DNA of 64,000 bases from a virus, in IMG/VR virus record IMGVR_UViG_3300017971_000190, positions 1-64,000 of that record; one strand, given 5' to 3'. Below the pieces are notes generated by a model. That model was not told where the DNA came from. It worked only from the letters and a program-made list of their open reading frames with translations, and did not search any database. Shown piece after piece: positions 56,284-64,000 of this stretch. How positions within the stretch are numbered: position 1 is the stretch's first letter; each line of letters begins with the position of its first letter. The position numbers and the translations under genes were made by a program.

Positions 56284-58521
56284 TTGGCTAAGAAAGCTAC
56301 CACTACTGAAGTTGTTGACATTCAAGCTGCCTTGGATGAAGTGGACGTTGTCAAACGAGTACGTACTCACAAAATCGTAAAGAGAGACTTACGGTTATTC
56401 GGTCATTACACTATCGAAAATAGGGCTCTTCCTCGTGTATATGATGGACTTAAGCCAGTACAACGGAGAATTCTCTGGACTCTTTGGAATTTGAGACGCC
56501 ACAGTAAGTCTATTCCGGTTAAATGTGCCACAGTTACTGGAAAAGCAATGGGGGAGCTGCATCCTCACGGTGATGCAGCTATTTATGACGCTCTAGTTAA
56601 GATGGGGTGGTTTCGTTACCCCCTTGTTCAGAAGCATGGTAATTTCGGTGATTCCTATGGGTTGGAGGATGACCCTCCTGCTGCTATGCGTTACACTGAG
56701 ACGCAACTGGAGGCTTTTGGGGATCGCTTCTTTGACGACATTGATGTAATGCCTCTAGCGAAGAGCTTTACAGATGAGCACGAAGAACCCCTTCTGCTTC
56801 CAGCTAGAGTACCTATTACACTGATTAACGGTTGCTCCGGTATTGCTGTAGCTATTGCAACGGATATTCCTCCTCACAATCTAAGAGAGGTAATCGACGC
56901 CACTATTTATTTAGTAGAAAATCCGGATTGTGATCCAGTAGATTTGTTACCCTTTATTAAAGGTCCAGATTACGGTGAAGCAGCTTTAACATCTCCTCGT
57001 GAGGACGTGGAAGCACTTTATCTAACAGGAGAGGGAAAACTCTCTTACGAATGTATTTACTACATTGAAGAAGGGAAGAAAAGTAACAAGTTAATTATTA
57101 CTTCCAAAGCTCCTGGCTTGAGACTGGGGAAGCTGATAAAAGAGACGACAGACCTTCACGAGAAAAAGCTTCTGGTCAGCCCAATTAATGATGAAGGTAC
57201 GATGGAGAACCCGACGTGCCTTACTATTGAGTTCACAGATTTTTCAATTATTAGGGATCGTATTTTTCCACTTCTTAAAACCAACCAAAGCTATCGTTTT
57301 TACGCTCTCGATTCTGAAAATCATCCTCACCGTTACAACCTTCACGGAATTCTAGAAGAGTTTATCGAATTTCGTCGTCAGATTGAAGAGGCTGTTCTAA
57401 ACCGAGAAAAAGCTGCTGTTGAGAAAAAGTTAGGCACCGATGAAGCTAAACTAGTAGCTATTAACAACATTGATTTTGTTGTTGAGGTGATGAAGACTAG
57501 TACCACTATTGAGATAGCTCTTCAGAAACTGATGAAGAAGCTACACATTGAGGAGTGGCAAGCTGAAGTAATTGTCAACAGTCAAATCCGTTCTCTAATG
57601 AAATTGAACAGCAAGTCTGTTCAGAATCGTATTGAAGGGTTTAAAGAACGTCTGGACGAAATTACTGAAGATTTAGGACAGATTGATGTTGTAGTAATTC
57701 GTCGTCTCAAAGAAATGTTAATCTACGCAGATAAAAGAGGTACGCAAATTGGATCCTCTTCTCTAAATCTCAGTGAGACCGCTACAGAGACAAAAGGCTA
57801 CAATTATTTGGCTGTAGATGAAAAAGGAAAGCTTGACCGATTTGAAGAGCTTCCGCTTGACAGTAAAGCAGCTTGGAAGTACGTGGATTTTATAAAATCA
57901 GCTGATCCTCTTGTTATGATGACTGGGGATAATAGAGGCCAGACTGTTTCTATTTCCTACCTGGATAAATTCTCCAGCGGTCAATCTAAAGTAATTGGAA
58001 TGGTTCCAGCTGACGAATCTAAAGCAATTGTGGTGGTAGCTAAAGACGGCTCCTATGTAGCATTTGATCCTCAAAGTATTAAAAAAGACAGATTCAATCT
58101 ATTTAGAAAATTGGAAAGTTCTTTAGTGCGAGCTGTTCCACTCATGCACCCTAAAGATGAACTTATAGTATTGTATAACGATGACAGTGCTACTACACAT
58201 ACTATCACTGATTTGAAAATTACCAGACCTAATGTTGGTGCAAAAAGACTGCGACATAAAGCTAAAGGAAGAGAAGTTATAGACGTATTTGTAAAACGAC
58301 CTAGTGAGTTTCTACTAACAACTGCTGGAGATGAAGTTGGTAGTGGCGAGCTGGATGAGGTTGGAAGCTCCCTCTTTGTGGTGGGGAAGAAGAATCTGGT
58401 AGTTGTTAAAGGTGGTAAGAGGTACCAGTGTACAGAAGATGACGTTCTAGATTTGTTTGAAAGTGGTAAGAATATCACAACCATTATTCCAATTAAAAGA
58501 AAGATTAGAAAGCAAAAATAA
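56284..58521 (+). CDS. parC: Type II topoisomerase subunit A (ParC/GyrA-like, 745 aa)
   Basis: The breakage-reunion domain has RALPRVYDGLKPVQRRILW, GELHPHGDAAIYDALV (in short form HPHGD) and AAMRYTE with catalytic Y137. A coiled coil follows at about 370-470 and a beta-rich C-terminal domain from 510 without a clear QRRGGKG box, so it is ParC-like; its length matches ParC (752). Partner of the B subunit at 52664. TTG 56284 is chosen since GTGAGGAGAAAC is its ribosome binding site. Confidence 0.95.
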   Translation: MAKKATTTEVVDIQAALDEVDVVKRVRTHKIVKRDLRLFGHYTIENRALPRVYDGLKPVQRRILWTLWNLRRHSKSIPVKCATVTGKAMGELHPHGDAAIYDALVKMGWFRYPLVQKHGNFGDSYGLEDDPPAAMRYTETQLEAFGDRFFDDIDVMPLAKSFTDEHEEPLLLPARVPITLINGCSGIAVAIATDIPPHNLREVIDATIYLVENPDCDPVDLLPFIKGPDYGEAALTSPREDVEALYLTGEGKLSYECIYYIEEGKKSNKLIITSKAPGLRLGKLIKETTDLHEKKLLVSPINDEGTMENPTCLTIEFTDFSIIRDRIFPLLKTNQSYRFYALDSENHPHRYNLHGILEEFIEFRRQIEEAVLNREKAAVEKKLGTDEAKLVAINNIDFVVEVMKTSTTIEIALQKLMKKLHIEEWQAEVIVNSQIRSLMKLNSKSVQNRIEGFKERLDEITEDLGQIDVVVIRRLKEMLIYADKRGTQIGSSSLNLSETATETKGYNYLAVDEKGKLDRFEELPLDSKAAWKYVDFIKSADPLVMMTGDNRGQTVSISYLDKFSSGQSKVIGMVPADESKAIVVVAKDGSYVAFDPQSIKKDRFNLFRKLESSLVRAVPLMHPKDELIVLYNDDSATTHTITDLKITRPNVGAKRLRHKAKGREVIDVFVKRPSEFLLTTAGDEVGSGELDEVGSSLFVVGKKNLVVVKGGKRYQCTEDDVLDLFESGKNITTIIPIKRKIRKQK

Positions 58522-59145
58522 ATGACAGGAAAATTAATTGCATTTGAGGGGGCTGATGAAAGTGGGACCACCACACAAGTGAAAGCTGTGGCTGACTACT
58601 TCTCTGGAAAGTTAGAAAAACCAGTACATACTACTTTTGAGCCTTCCTCTTTTCCAATAGGAAAAGTTATTAAAAGTTGGTTGCGAAAAGAGCTACCTCG
58701 TCCTAGTGAGAGAGTGCTAGCCACTTCGTTTATGGTGGACAGATTGCACCATTGGGAAAGTCAAATTAAGCCAATACTGATGGATGGTAGACACGTATTT
58801 ACAGATCGTTTTAGTCTTTCTACTTTTGTGTACCAAAGTGTTAAGCAACCTTTAAAGTGGTTGCAAAAGCTGGATTATTTTCTAGGAGTTCCATTTCCAG
58901 ATTTGACTTTGATTTTAGATCTTCCTGTAGATGTAGCTTTTGAGCGCATATCTAAGCGTGGTGAAGAAAAAGAAATATATGAGGAAAAAGAGTTTCAAAA
59001 AATAGTTGCAAATGGTTATCGTACTCTTCCCTCGGAATTAGATATGCCTTATAAAATTGTTGATGTTTCTCAGTCCGAAAGGGAAGTGACAGAGGACATC
59101 ATAAGTATTCTCCAACCAATTTTGTCTTATGCCGGGATCGCATAG
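58522..59145 (+). CDS. tmk: Thymidylate kinase-like protein, Walker lysine missing
   Basis: The fold is clear: FEGADESGTTTQ P-loop, TFEPSS, the DRF motif, PDLTLILDLP and RISKRG. Canonical dTMP kinases have GxxxSGKTTQ; here the P-loop lysine (position 16) is threonine, coded ACC. Without it phosphoryl transfer should be much reduced unless another lysine substitutes, so it may bind dTMP or act differently. ATG abuts the topoisomerase stop. Its last 15 bp form the 5' acceptor end of tRNA-Thr. Confidence 0.8.
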   Translation: MTGKLIAFEGADESGTTTQVKAVADYFSGKLEKPVHTTFEPSSFPIGKVIKSWLRKELPRPSERVLATSFMVDRLHHWESQIKPILMDGRHVFTDRFSLSTFVYQSVKQPLKWLQKLDYFLGVPFPDLTLILDLPVDVAFERISKRGEEKEIYEEKEFQKIVANGYRTLPSELDMPYKIVDVSQSEREVTEDIISILQPILSYAGIA

Positions 59146-59211
59146 CGGTCGAGTGCACCACTCTTGTAAGGTGGAATTTAAACGTCGTAGGTTCGAATCC
59201 TACTCCCGGCT
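59131..59211 (+). tRNA. tRNA-Thr (TGT)
   Basis: Acceptor GCCGGGA/TCCCGGC, anticodon arm CCACT-CTTGTAA-GGTGG (TGT), T-arm GTAGG-TTCGAAT-CCTAC. The variable region is unusually long (about 12 nt) for Thr, giving 80 nt plus discriminator T. The first 15 nt overlap the end of the kinase gene, so processing of the tRNA removes the kinase stop codon from its mRNA. Confidence 0.93.
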
Positions 59212-59236
59212 AAAACAACCCTTAAAAGGAACAATC

Positions 59237-59629
59237 ATGAATAAAGAAAGACGCCTTCCTATTTTGTATCATATTCAGCACGTAGAAGAAGGAGTTCCTG
59301 TTTCCGAGCTTCCAGAGGGGCATGGTATTGCTGACAGTATTTTCATCGGTTCTGTTATTAACGACGAGGAAGATGAAAGTAAACGTAACTTTTCTTTTAT
59401 GGGAATTGATGGTCAAGCTGGTGATCAAATGTCGCCAGAGGAAGTTTTTGAAATTTGGACTATGATGGCTTTTATGATGAAGGAAAATAACTTCTTTGAA
59501 GAGGAAGACCCTCGTCACAGTATTATTCACAAAACCCTTGAAGAGAATGAGAAGTTCACTTCTTCCTATGTAGAAACAGAAGAGGAAAAAGAAGTAATGG
59601 AAAAAGAACCCAGTCGAATTATTCACTGA
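59237..59629 (+). CDS. Hypothetical acidic protein (130 aa)
   Basis: Not recognised. Very acidic with Met/Phe-rich helix (WTMMAFMMKENNFF) and an EEEKE-rich tail. ATG after AAAAGGAAC, 25 bp after tRNA-Thr; longer frames run through the tRNA. Confidence 0.7.
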   Translation: MNKERRLPILYHIQHVEEGVPVSELPEGHGIADSIFIGSVINDEEDESKRNFSFMGIDGQAGDQMSPEEVFEIWTMMAFMMKENNFFEEEDPRHSIIHKTLEENEKFTSSYVETEEEKEVMEKEPSRIIH

Positions 59630-59643
59630 GGAGATAAAACACA

Positions 59644-61131
59644 ATGTCCAAAGTAGAAAGAATCAGACTCAACAAATATGTTGAAGTACCACTAGAAACA
59701 AATAGTATTAGTAGTCGTGTTACCGTCAGACTTCAACCGGGAGCTGAGGGATTTCTTATTTATTCTACGATAGAGAGTGATCTTCCTACTGCAAAGTTTG
59801 ATGTGGATTTAGAAAAGTCTAGAATTAGTGTAAGTACAACTTCTCTTCCATCTTCTGCTTACACAGTTTTAGAAGAAGTAGCTCCAGCTGTTGAAGAACC
59901 AACAGCCACAGTGGAAGAACCAAAAATTGAAGGTCCACAACCAAAGGAAGATAAACATATGGAACCTTACAGGCTTAGTTTCTTCGCAATCAAAAAAGGA
60001 ATGCACAGACCCGCTACCAACATGTTCCAACTGGTAGCGTCTAAGCTAGCAGAAACAACAGGCGAGCCTTGGCAATTAAATACTGATGGAATATTTGGAC
60101 CAGGAACAGATGACGTAGCTGAAGCAATTCAAAAATATTATAAACTAACTCCAGTTGATCGCTGGATTGGCAAAGGTAGCTGGAGAGCAATGACTGCTAA
60201 TCTTCCAGAAGATTGGCGAGCACCTTTAAGACTAAGAATTGCAGAATGTCAATGCACTTTCGAAAGTGGTAAAAAAGGCTACGGTTACTATGGGGCTATT
60301 TTTAGAGAAGGTTGGTTTAATTTTGGGATTTGGAATTGCAATCGTGGTAGTGCTAAGAGGATGCTTAAATTAGGTGGAGCACCAAATCATTTAATTAAAG
60401 TTATTGATCAAGCTGATGCTGCTTATCGTGCTTATAAAGAAGCAGATAAAAGTGGTCAGGCTGAAGAAAAAGTGAAGCAGTTAAAAACTACAGCTTACAA
60501 TATTGCTTCTGAAGTAGGAGAATGGTACGGCTCTAAGGCAGGAAGAGAAGCTCAAGTTGGAGTTTATTTCCTTCGTGAAACTCTAAAGCCTAGTATTAAG
60601 AATTTGGTTAATGTGGGATTCGATATTAAGAACTTCGGTATCGACAATCTAGATGACCTAGACAGTGTAGACAAGATCCCGAATCAGTTAGATCCATTTT
60701 ACGAACGTCTGTTGACTCTTTCTTGTGACATCACGATCAACAGTGGTCCTGGAGGGTTTCAGCCAAAGAAGACCCCAAGAGCTTGGGGTGGTCATGGGGA
60801 TGAGGCTTGGCCAGAGGATCGTCTTCCTGACAAAGAATCTGTTAAACATATTTACAGTGAAGTATGGGGAAAAGAAATCCCTGATGATTACACGTTCTTC
60901 TATAGCAGCACCAGAGACACTTATAGACAGGCTTTAAAGCGTTGTTTATGGGAACTTTGTGAAACAGACGAACAACGTATTGAACTGATTGCTGAGCTTC
61001 AATCTCGCTGTATTGTGAGTACATGGAGAAGCATGGTAATTAAACGTCGTCGTTGTGTGGCTCGCAAAGAGGGAGGAAGCTTTCAATTAAGTTATTATTG
61101 CTTATCAGAGCACTTTGGTTTAGGTGTTTGA
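59644..61131 (+). CDS. Candidate endolysin with peptidoglycan-binding domain (495 aa)
   Basis: Residues 1-75 form an unknown beta domain, 80-105 a Pro/Glu linker, and 118-185 a PG_binding_1-like domain (NTDGIFGPGTDDVAEAI, WIGKGSWRAM). Residues 195-495 resemble a lysozyme/chitosanase-like hydrolase: ECQCTFESGKKGYG then FNFGIWNCN, where E208 could be catalytic. A role in cell-wall digestion, as endolysin or virion lysin, is likely. The first domain could attach it to the particle. It is far from the holin-like genes. Confidence 0.65.
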   Translation: MSKVERIRLNKYVEVPLETNSISSRVTVRLQPGAEGFLIYSTIESDLPTAKFDVDLEKSRISVSTTSLPSSAYTVLEEVAPAVEEPTATVEEPKIEGPQPKEDKHMEPYRLSFFAIKKGMHRPATNMFQLVASKLAETTGEPWQLNTDGIFGPGTDDVAEAIQKYYKLTPVDRWIGKGSWRAMTANLPEDWRAPLRLRIAECQCTFESGKKGYGYYGAIFREGWFNFGIWNCNRGSAKRMLKLGGAPNHLIKVIDQADAAYRAYKEADKSGQAEEKVKQLKTTAYNIASEVGEWYGSKAGREAQVGVYFLRETLKPSIKNLVNVGFDIKNFGIDNLDDLDSVDKIPNQLDPFYERLLTLSCDITINSGPGGFQPKKTPRAWGGHGDEAWPEDRLPDKESVKHIYSEVWGKEIPDDYTFFYSSTRDTYRQALKRCLWELCETDEQRIELIAELQSRCIVSTWRSMVIKRRRCVARKEGGSFQLSYYCLSEHFGLGV

Positions 61132-61132
61132 A

Positions 61133-61510
61133 ATGACAAAGCCAATATCTATTTTGGTCGTTGATGATGACCAGAGTATGGCAGAATTGGCTTGTGAGAT
61201 CTTAAATGCCTCCAATTTTAAAACCACTTACGCAAAAAATGGAGTTATTGCTCTCGCTCTTTTATCGATATCAACGTCGTTTGATCTTGTGCTTACTGAT
61301 TTAGATATGCCGTATATTAACGGTATTGAATTGATAAAACAAATCAAAACAAGTTTTCCTCGTGTGAAAACCATTCTCATGACAGGTGGAAGTCACAAAG
61401 GTGTGCAAATTCCTGAGGACATTGATTATTTGGAAAAACCTTTCGACTTAGAAGGTCTTTTAAGTCGAGTCAATTTGGAATTAGAAAAAACAACAGGAGA
61501 AAAACCATGA
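61133..61510 (+). CDS. Stand-alone receiver (REC) domain protein (125 aa)
   Basis: A complete response-regulator receiver: D11-D12, phosphoacceptor D56 in LTDLDMP, T84 (MTGG) and K102 (EKPF). No output domain follows, as in CheY/Spo0F-type proteins. It could be phosphorylated by a host histidine kinase and divert signalling, for example motility or development. ATG 61133 is chosen over GTG 61124 inside the previous gene. Its stop overlaps the lipoprotein start (ATGA). Confidence 0.9.
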   Translation: MTKPISILVVDDDQSMAELACEILNASNFKTTYAKNGVIALALLSISTSFDLVLTDLDMPYINGIELIKQIKTSFPRVKTILMTGGSHKGVQIPEDIDYLEKPFDLEGLLSRVNLELEKTTGEKP

Positions 61511-62166
61511 AGCGGATTGCATCTTTAATTTTGGTAAGTTTATTTGTTTTATCTTTAGTGGGTTGTCCTACTCCAGATCCAGCAAATCCAAAGGCTAAGT
61601 ACCAGGCAGCTTTTACTACTATTGCTGTTGCTAAAGCTACCGTTACAGCTGCCTACGGCGTATGGAAGGGAGTAGAAGCAAACAAATACCAAGAGTGTAC
61701 AAAAAGGGTTTGTGTTAAACTTCACCCTGTTAAAACCAGCACTGAATTTAAAAGTTGTATGGCTACTGACCAGAGTGGTGTAGACGAGTTCAAAACTTGC
61801 TATGGGGACATGGGTAAGGCAAAAGCTATTATTGATAAAGCTGTTCCGCTTACGCTTTCTTTATTAGATGATACAAAAGACGCCATTGAATTTGCAGTAG
61901 AGTATGAGGTTGCTAAAGAGGCTAAGGAAGCGCAAAAAGATCCTGCTAAGCTTAAAGAATTTTGTGACAAGGCTTTTCCGGCTAAAACTGGAGATCAGTA
62001 TCAGCTTTGCTTGGATGGGAAAGATGTTAAAAAAGCAGACTGGAAAGGTTTTCTAGTAGCCCGCTGTTGTACTGTAGACAAAGCATTTGCCTTCATGCCT
62101 GATGCGTGGGCTAAGTATGTGGAGCCAATTCGAGTTTGGTTTAGAGCTTACGGTAATTGCAAGTAA
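61507..62166 (+). CDS. Lipoprotein (219 aa)
   Basis: The signal peptide ends in LVGC (lipobox, C20). The mature part is helical with eight further cysteines, probably disulfide-bonded in the periplasm or on the surface. No family recognised. Translational coupling to the REC gene suggests linked function, such as envelope remodelling or superinfection exclusion (inference). Confidence 0.75.
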   Translation: MKRIASLILVSLFVLSLVGCPTPDPANPKAKYQAAFTTIAVAKATVTAAYGVWKGVEANKYQECTKRVCVKLHPVKTSTEFKSCMATDQSGVDEFKTCYGDMGKAKAIIDKAVPLTLSLLDDTKDAIEFAVEYEVAKEAKEAQKDPAKLKEFCDKAFPAKTGDQYQLCLDGKDVKKADWKGFLVARCCTVDKAFAFMPDAWAKYVEPIRVWFRAYGNCK

Positions 62167-62254
62167 CAAACACAGTTTAATTACCCTTTCTTTTTTCTTT
62201 AGCTCCCTTTTGTAAAACTAATTTGTTGGTCAATTAAAGTAGGAGAAGACCCAT

Positions 62255-62599
62255 ATGGAACAGCCTACATGTGTTTATTTGGTTTACTGTGATAATTTGT
62301 TTACAGGATTGACTGACTTACCGACACTAGAAAGAATATTTCTCAGTCAAGAAAAGGCGGAAGCTTACTTGGCTAAAAACCCTCGTCCTGGACAAATTGA
62401 AAAGTGGTTTCTAGAAGATTTTTTCGAGAAAAACTCTGAAAATAAGAGGGTAAGTACAATAAATACAAAAGATACTTACGATCACGAAGTCCTTGCAAAA
62501 GAAAATGAAGAAATTAAAGAGAGAACTAAACGCTTACGGGAAGCAGATCAAAAAAGGAAGAATCAGCGGATAAAACACCGTACCCCTAACTGGACGTGA
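62255..62599 (+). CDS. Hypothetical protein (114 aa)
   Basis: Starts as a small alpha/beta domain with VYLVYCDN and AEAYLAKNP, resembling short phage proteins that report no function; the C-terminal half is a charged helix ending basic. ATG after AGGAGAAGACC. The stop overlaps the next start (GTGA). Confidence 0.65.
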   Translation: MEQPTCVYLVYCDNLFTGLTDLPTLERIFLSQEKAEAYLAKNPRPGQIEKWFLEDFFEKNSENKRVSTINTKDTYDHEVLAKENEEIKERTKRLREADQKRKNQRIKHRTPNWT

Positions 62600-63414
62600 A
62601 CAAAATGTTTAAAGAAACAGCTTACCACCGCTACCTTTGGTACGTACTGCGACATAAATGGTACGTGGCGTTAGAATGTTGGAAGGAAGGTTTGTACTGG
62701 GCAGCTCTAGTGCACGACTGGAGCAAGTTTTTACCTGACGAATTTATCCCTTATGCTCGTCATTTTCATGGGCCACAAGCTAAAGAAAACTTGTCTGCTG
62801 AAAAAGGTAAAAGCGGTTACAAGAAACCAGTGAAGACGAATGATTCTTCTTTCGATCAAGCGTGGCTTCGGCACACTAGACGTAACCCTCACCATCCCGA
62901 ATACTGGGTTATGGGGAGAGTAGGAGAAGAAGCTACACCATTCCCTATGCCAGAAAAGTATGTACGTGAAATGGTCTGTGACTGGCGTGGGGCTGGGCGA
63001 GCACAAAATAATCCAGTACCTACTCACGAATGGTATCTATCTAATTTAGACCGACTACTTCTACATCCTCAAACTCAAGCTTTGATAGAAGATACTCTAG
63101 ATGTATTTAGAACGGTTATTGGGACCGCTGAAAATACTGCTAAAGGTGGAGAAACAGTTAGAGTTCTTACTGCTGCTAGTGGTTTTAACAGGGTAGAGGT
63201 TGATTTTCAAGTTGCTCCCAGTTTTACTGTAGAAAGTGGGGATTTAGTTTGTTTGCATAATAGTAATAAAGAGGTAAGACCTTTTATCCGTTATAAATAT
63301 GATAAACCGAAAATGATTACTAGATTAATGTCAAGCGCAATTCGAAAAGTTGGAATTTTTAATATCGATTACGCAGCACTGCTTATAGACCAAACCGAAA
63401 ATAAGGAAATTTAA
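62596..63414 (+). CDS. DUF5662-family protein with extra C-terminal domain (272 aa)
   Basis: Residues 8-165 match DUF5662: LVHDWSKFLPDEFIPYARHF and AWLRHTRRNPHHPEYW, with His/Asp residues arranged as in HD-type metal hydrolases. Phage members are common but uncharacterised. The last 100 residues are unrecognised. GTG start coupled to the previous stop; ATG 62605 is an alternative. Confidence 0.7.
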   Translation: MNKMFKETAYHRYLWYVLRHKWYVALECWKEGLYWAALVHDWSKFLPDEFIPYARHFHGPQAKENLSAEKGKSGYKKPVKTNDSSFDQAWLRHTRRNPHHPEYWVMGRVGEEATPFPMPEKYVREMVCDWRGAGRAQNNPVPTHEWYLSNLDRLLLHPQTQALIEDTLDVFRTVIGTAENTAKGGETVRVLTAASGFNRVEVDFQVAPSFTVESGDLVCLHNSNKEVRPFIRYKYDKPKMITRLMSSAIRKVGIFNIDYAALLIDQTENKEI

Positions 63415-64000
63415 ATGTCGTCACAGCGTTTCAGTCTTCTCAGCAAACCAGCAATTTTACACTACTTAGAAGCTGATGACATAATTATTGATCCTTTTGA
63501 TCCTGAAAATGTTGGAACAAACAGTTACGACGTTCGATTAGGTCGTCATATTTGGAGAGAACATCGGTTAGATGTTTCTCTTCCTTCTATTCACCAAAAA
63601 TATCTTTATAACCCTTATGATCAAGGACATGTAGAAACACTTTGGCACAAAGAGGAAGCTAGACCAGCCAAAGAAGTTTTAGAAATAAGCTTCATGCGTG
63701 GACATATTAAGGGTATTGATCCAGAGGATTTAATAGTTCTCATCAAACCAGGTGAGAGCATTTTAGCTCACACTCAAGAATTTATTGGTAGTCTTAGTCC
63801 CTTTATAACCACTAAAATGTTTGCTCGTAGCTCAACAGGTAGAAATTTCCTTCATGTATGTGCTGATGCTGGTGTTGGAGATGTAGGATTTGCAAATTTT
63901 TGGACCATGGAAATTTTTAATCGTAGTCGTTATCATACTATTCCTTTAGTGGTAGGTAGACGGTATGCTCAAATGACTTTCTTTGAAATTGAACCAATAG
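63415..64000 (+). CDS. dcd: dCTP deaminase / dUTPase family, 3' truncated
   Basis: VGTNSYDVRLG, then FARSSTGRNFLHVCADAGVGD and FANFWTMEIFN match the trimeric dCTP deaminase/dUTPase fold; E in TMEIFN corresponds to the catalytic glutamate. It would convert dCTP to dUTP (or dUTP to dUMP), feeding thymidylate synthesis and complementing the kinase at 58522. The usual TAGWIDPGF segment is altered (ADAGVGDVGF). The window ends in the gene after 195 codons. Confidence 0.85.
   Translation, partial: MSSQRFSLLSKPAILHYLEADDIIIDPFDPENVGTNSYDVRLGRHIWREHRLDVSLPSIHQKYLYNPYDQGHVETLWHKEEARPAKEVLEISFMRGHIKGIDPEDLIVLIKPGESILAHTQEFIGSLSPFITTKMFARSSTGRNFLHVCADAGVGDVGFANFWTMEIFNRSRYHTIPLVVGRRYAQMTFFEIEPI

Noticed and set aside
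58071-58574. 167-codon ORF on the - strand
   Set aside because: Antisense to the topoisomerase A subunit; hydrophobic and serine-rich as expected of a shadow frame.

Overview
This window reads as the genome of a large tailed dsDNA bacteriophage. Every gene I can support lies on the + strand, packed end to end with many stop/start overlaps, in AT-rich DNA using standard TAA/TAG/TGA stops. It carries virion fibre and structural genes, a replication block, nucleotide metabolism enzymes, tRNAs and a possible lysis cassette. No terminase, portal, major capsid, integrase, CRISPR array or insertion sequence is visible. The host is only inferred: a lipoprotein made of Myxococcota-type CGNG/CDDGN cysteine repeats and one GC-rich gene with its own terminator suggest a GC-rich, deltaproteobacterial-like (Myxococcota/Bdellovibrionota) source, but this is a metagenome-style guess.

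Positions 1-7060 are an RNA archipelago: eight ordinary tRNAs (Glu, Met, Leu, Ser, Pro, Gln, Val, Lys; Lys at 7.6 kb) plus at least nine tRNA-like elements with acceptor stems and/or T-arms but an abnormal middle, and many strongly folded RNAs that match nothing I know. Two 120-nt RNAs show compensatory base changes, so this is real RNA structure. Tiny ORFs are scattered between them.

Positions 7-25.9 kb hold some 50 short accessory genes, mostly unknown and many with Cys-x2-Cys zinc ribbons. Recognisable members are an RNA ligase, a PARP-type ADP-ribosyltransferase, a DUF2493/SLOG protein, a DUF3268 zinc protein, a ClpX-type zinc finger fused to a nucleoside deoxyribosyltransferase-like domain, the Cys-rich lipoprotein and a GC-rich AT-hook protein.

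Positions 26-46 kb are virion genes: a beta-propeller-like protein, repeat-built fibres of 831 and 1538 residues, and three further large adhesin-like proteins at 40-45.7 kb. They surround a membrane/lysis-like group at 37.9-40.3 kb. Positions 46-64 kb are metabolism and replication: S-adenosylmethionine decarboxylase, a UDG-exonuclease-Pol I fusion, full-length type II topoisomerase B and A subunits, a pyrimidine-dimer glycosylase-like protein, a thymidylate kinase lacking the Walker lysine, tRNA-Thr, a candidate endolysin, a lone receiver domain, a lipoprotein, a DUF5662 protein and a truncated dCTP deaminase.

Several promoters share TTGACA-N17-TAnnnT, with TGn before some -10 boxes, so a host sigma70-type polymerase probably reads at least these units.
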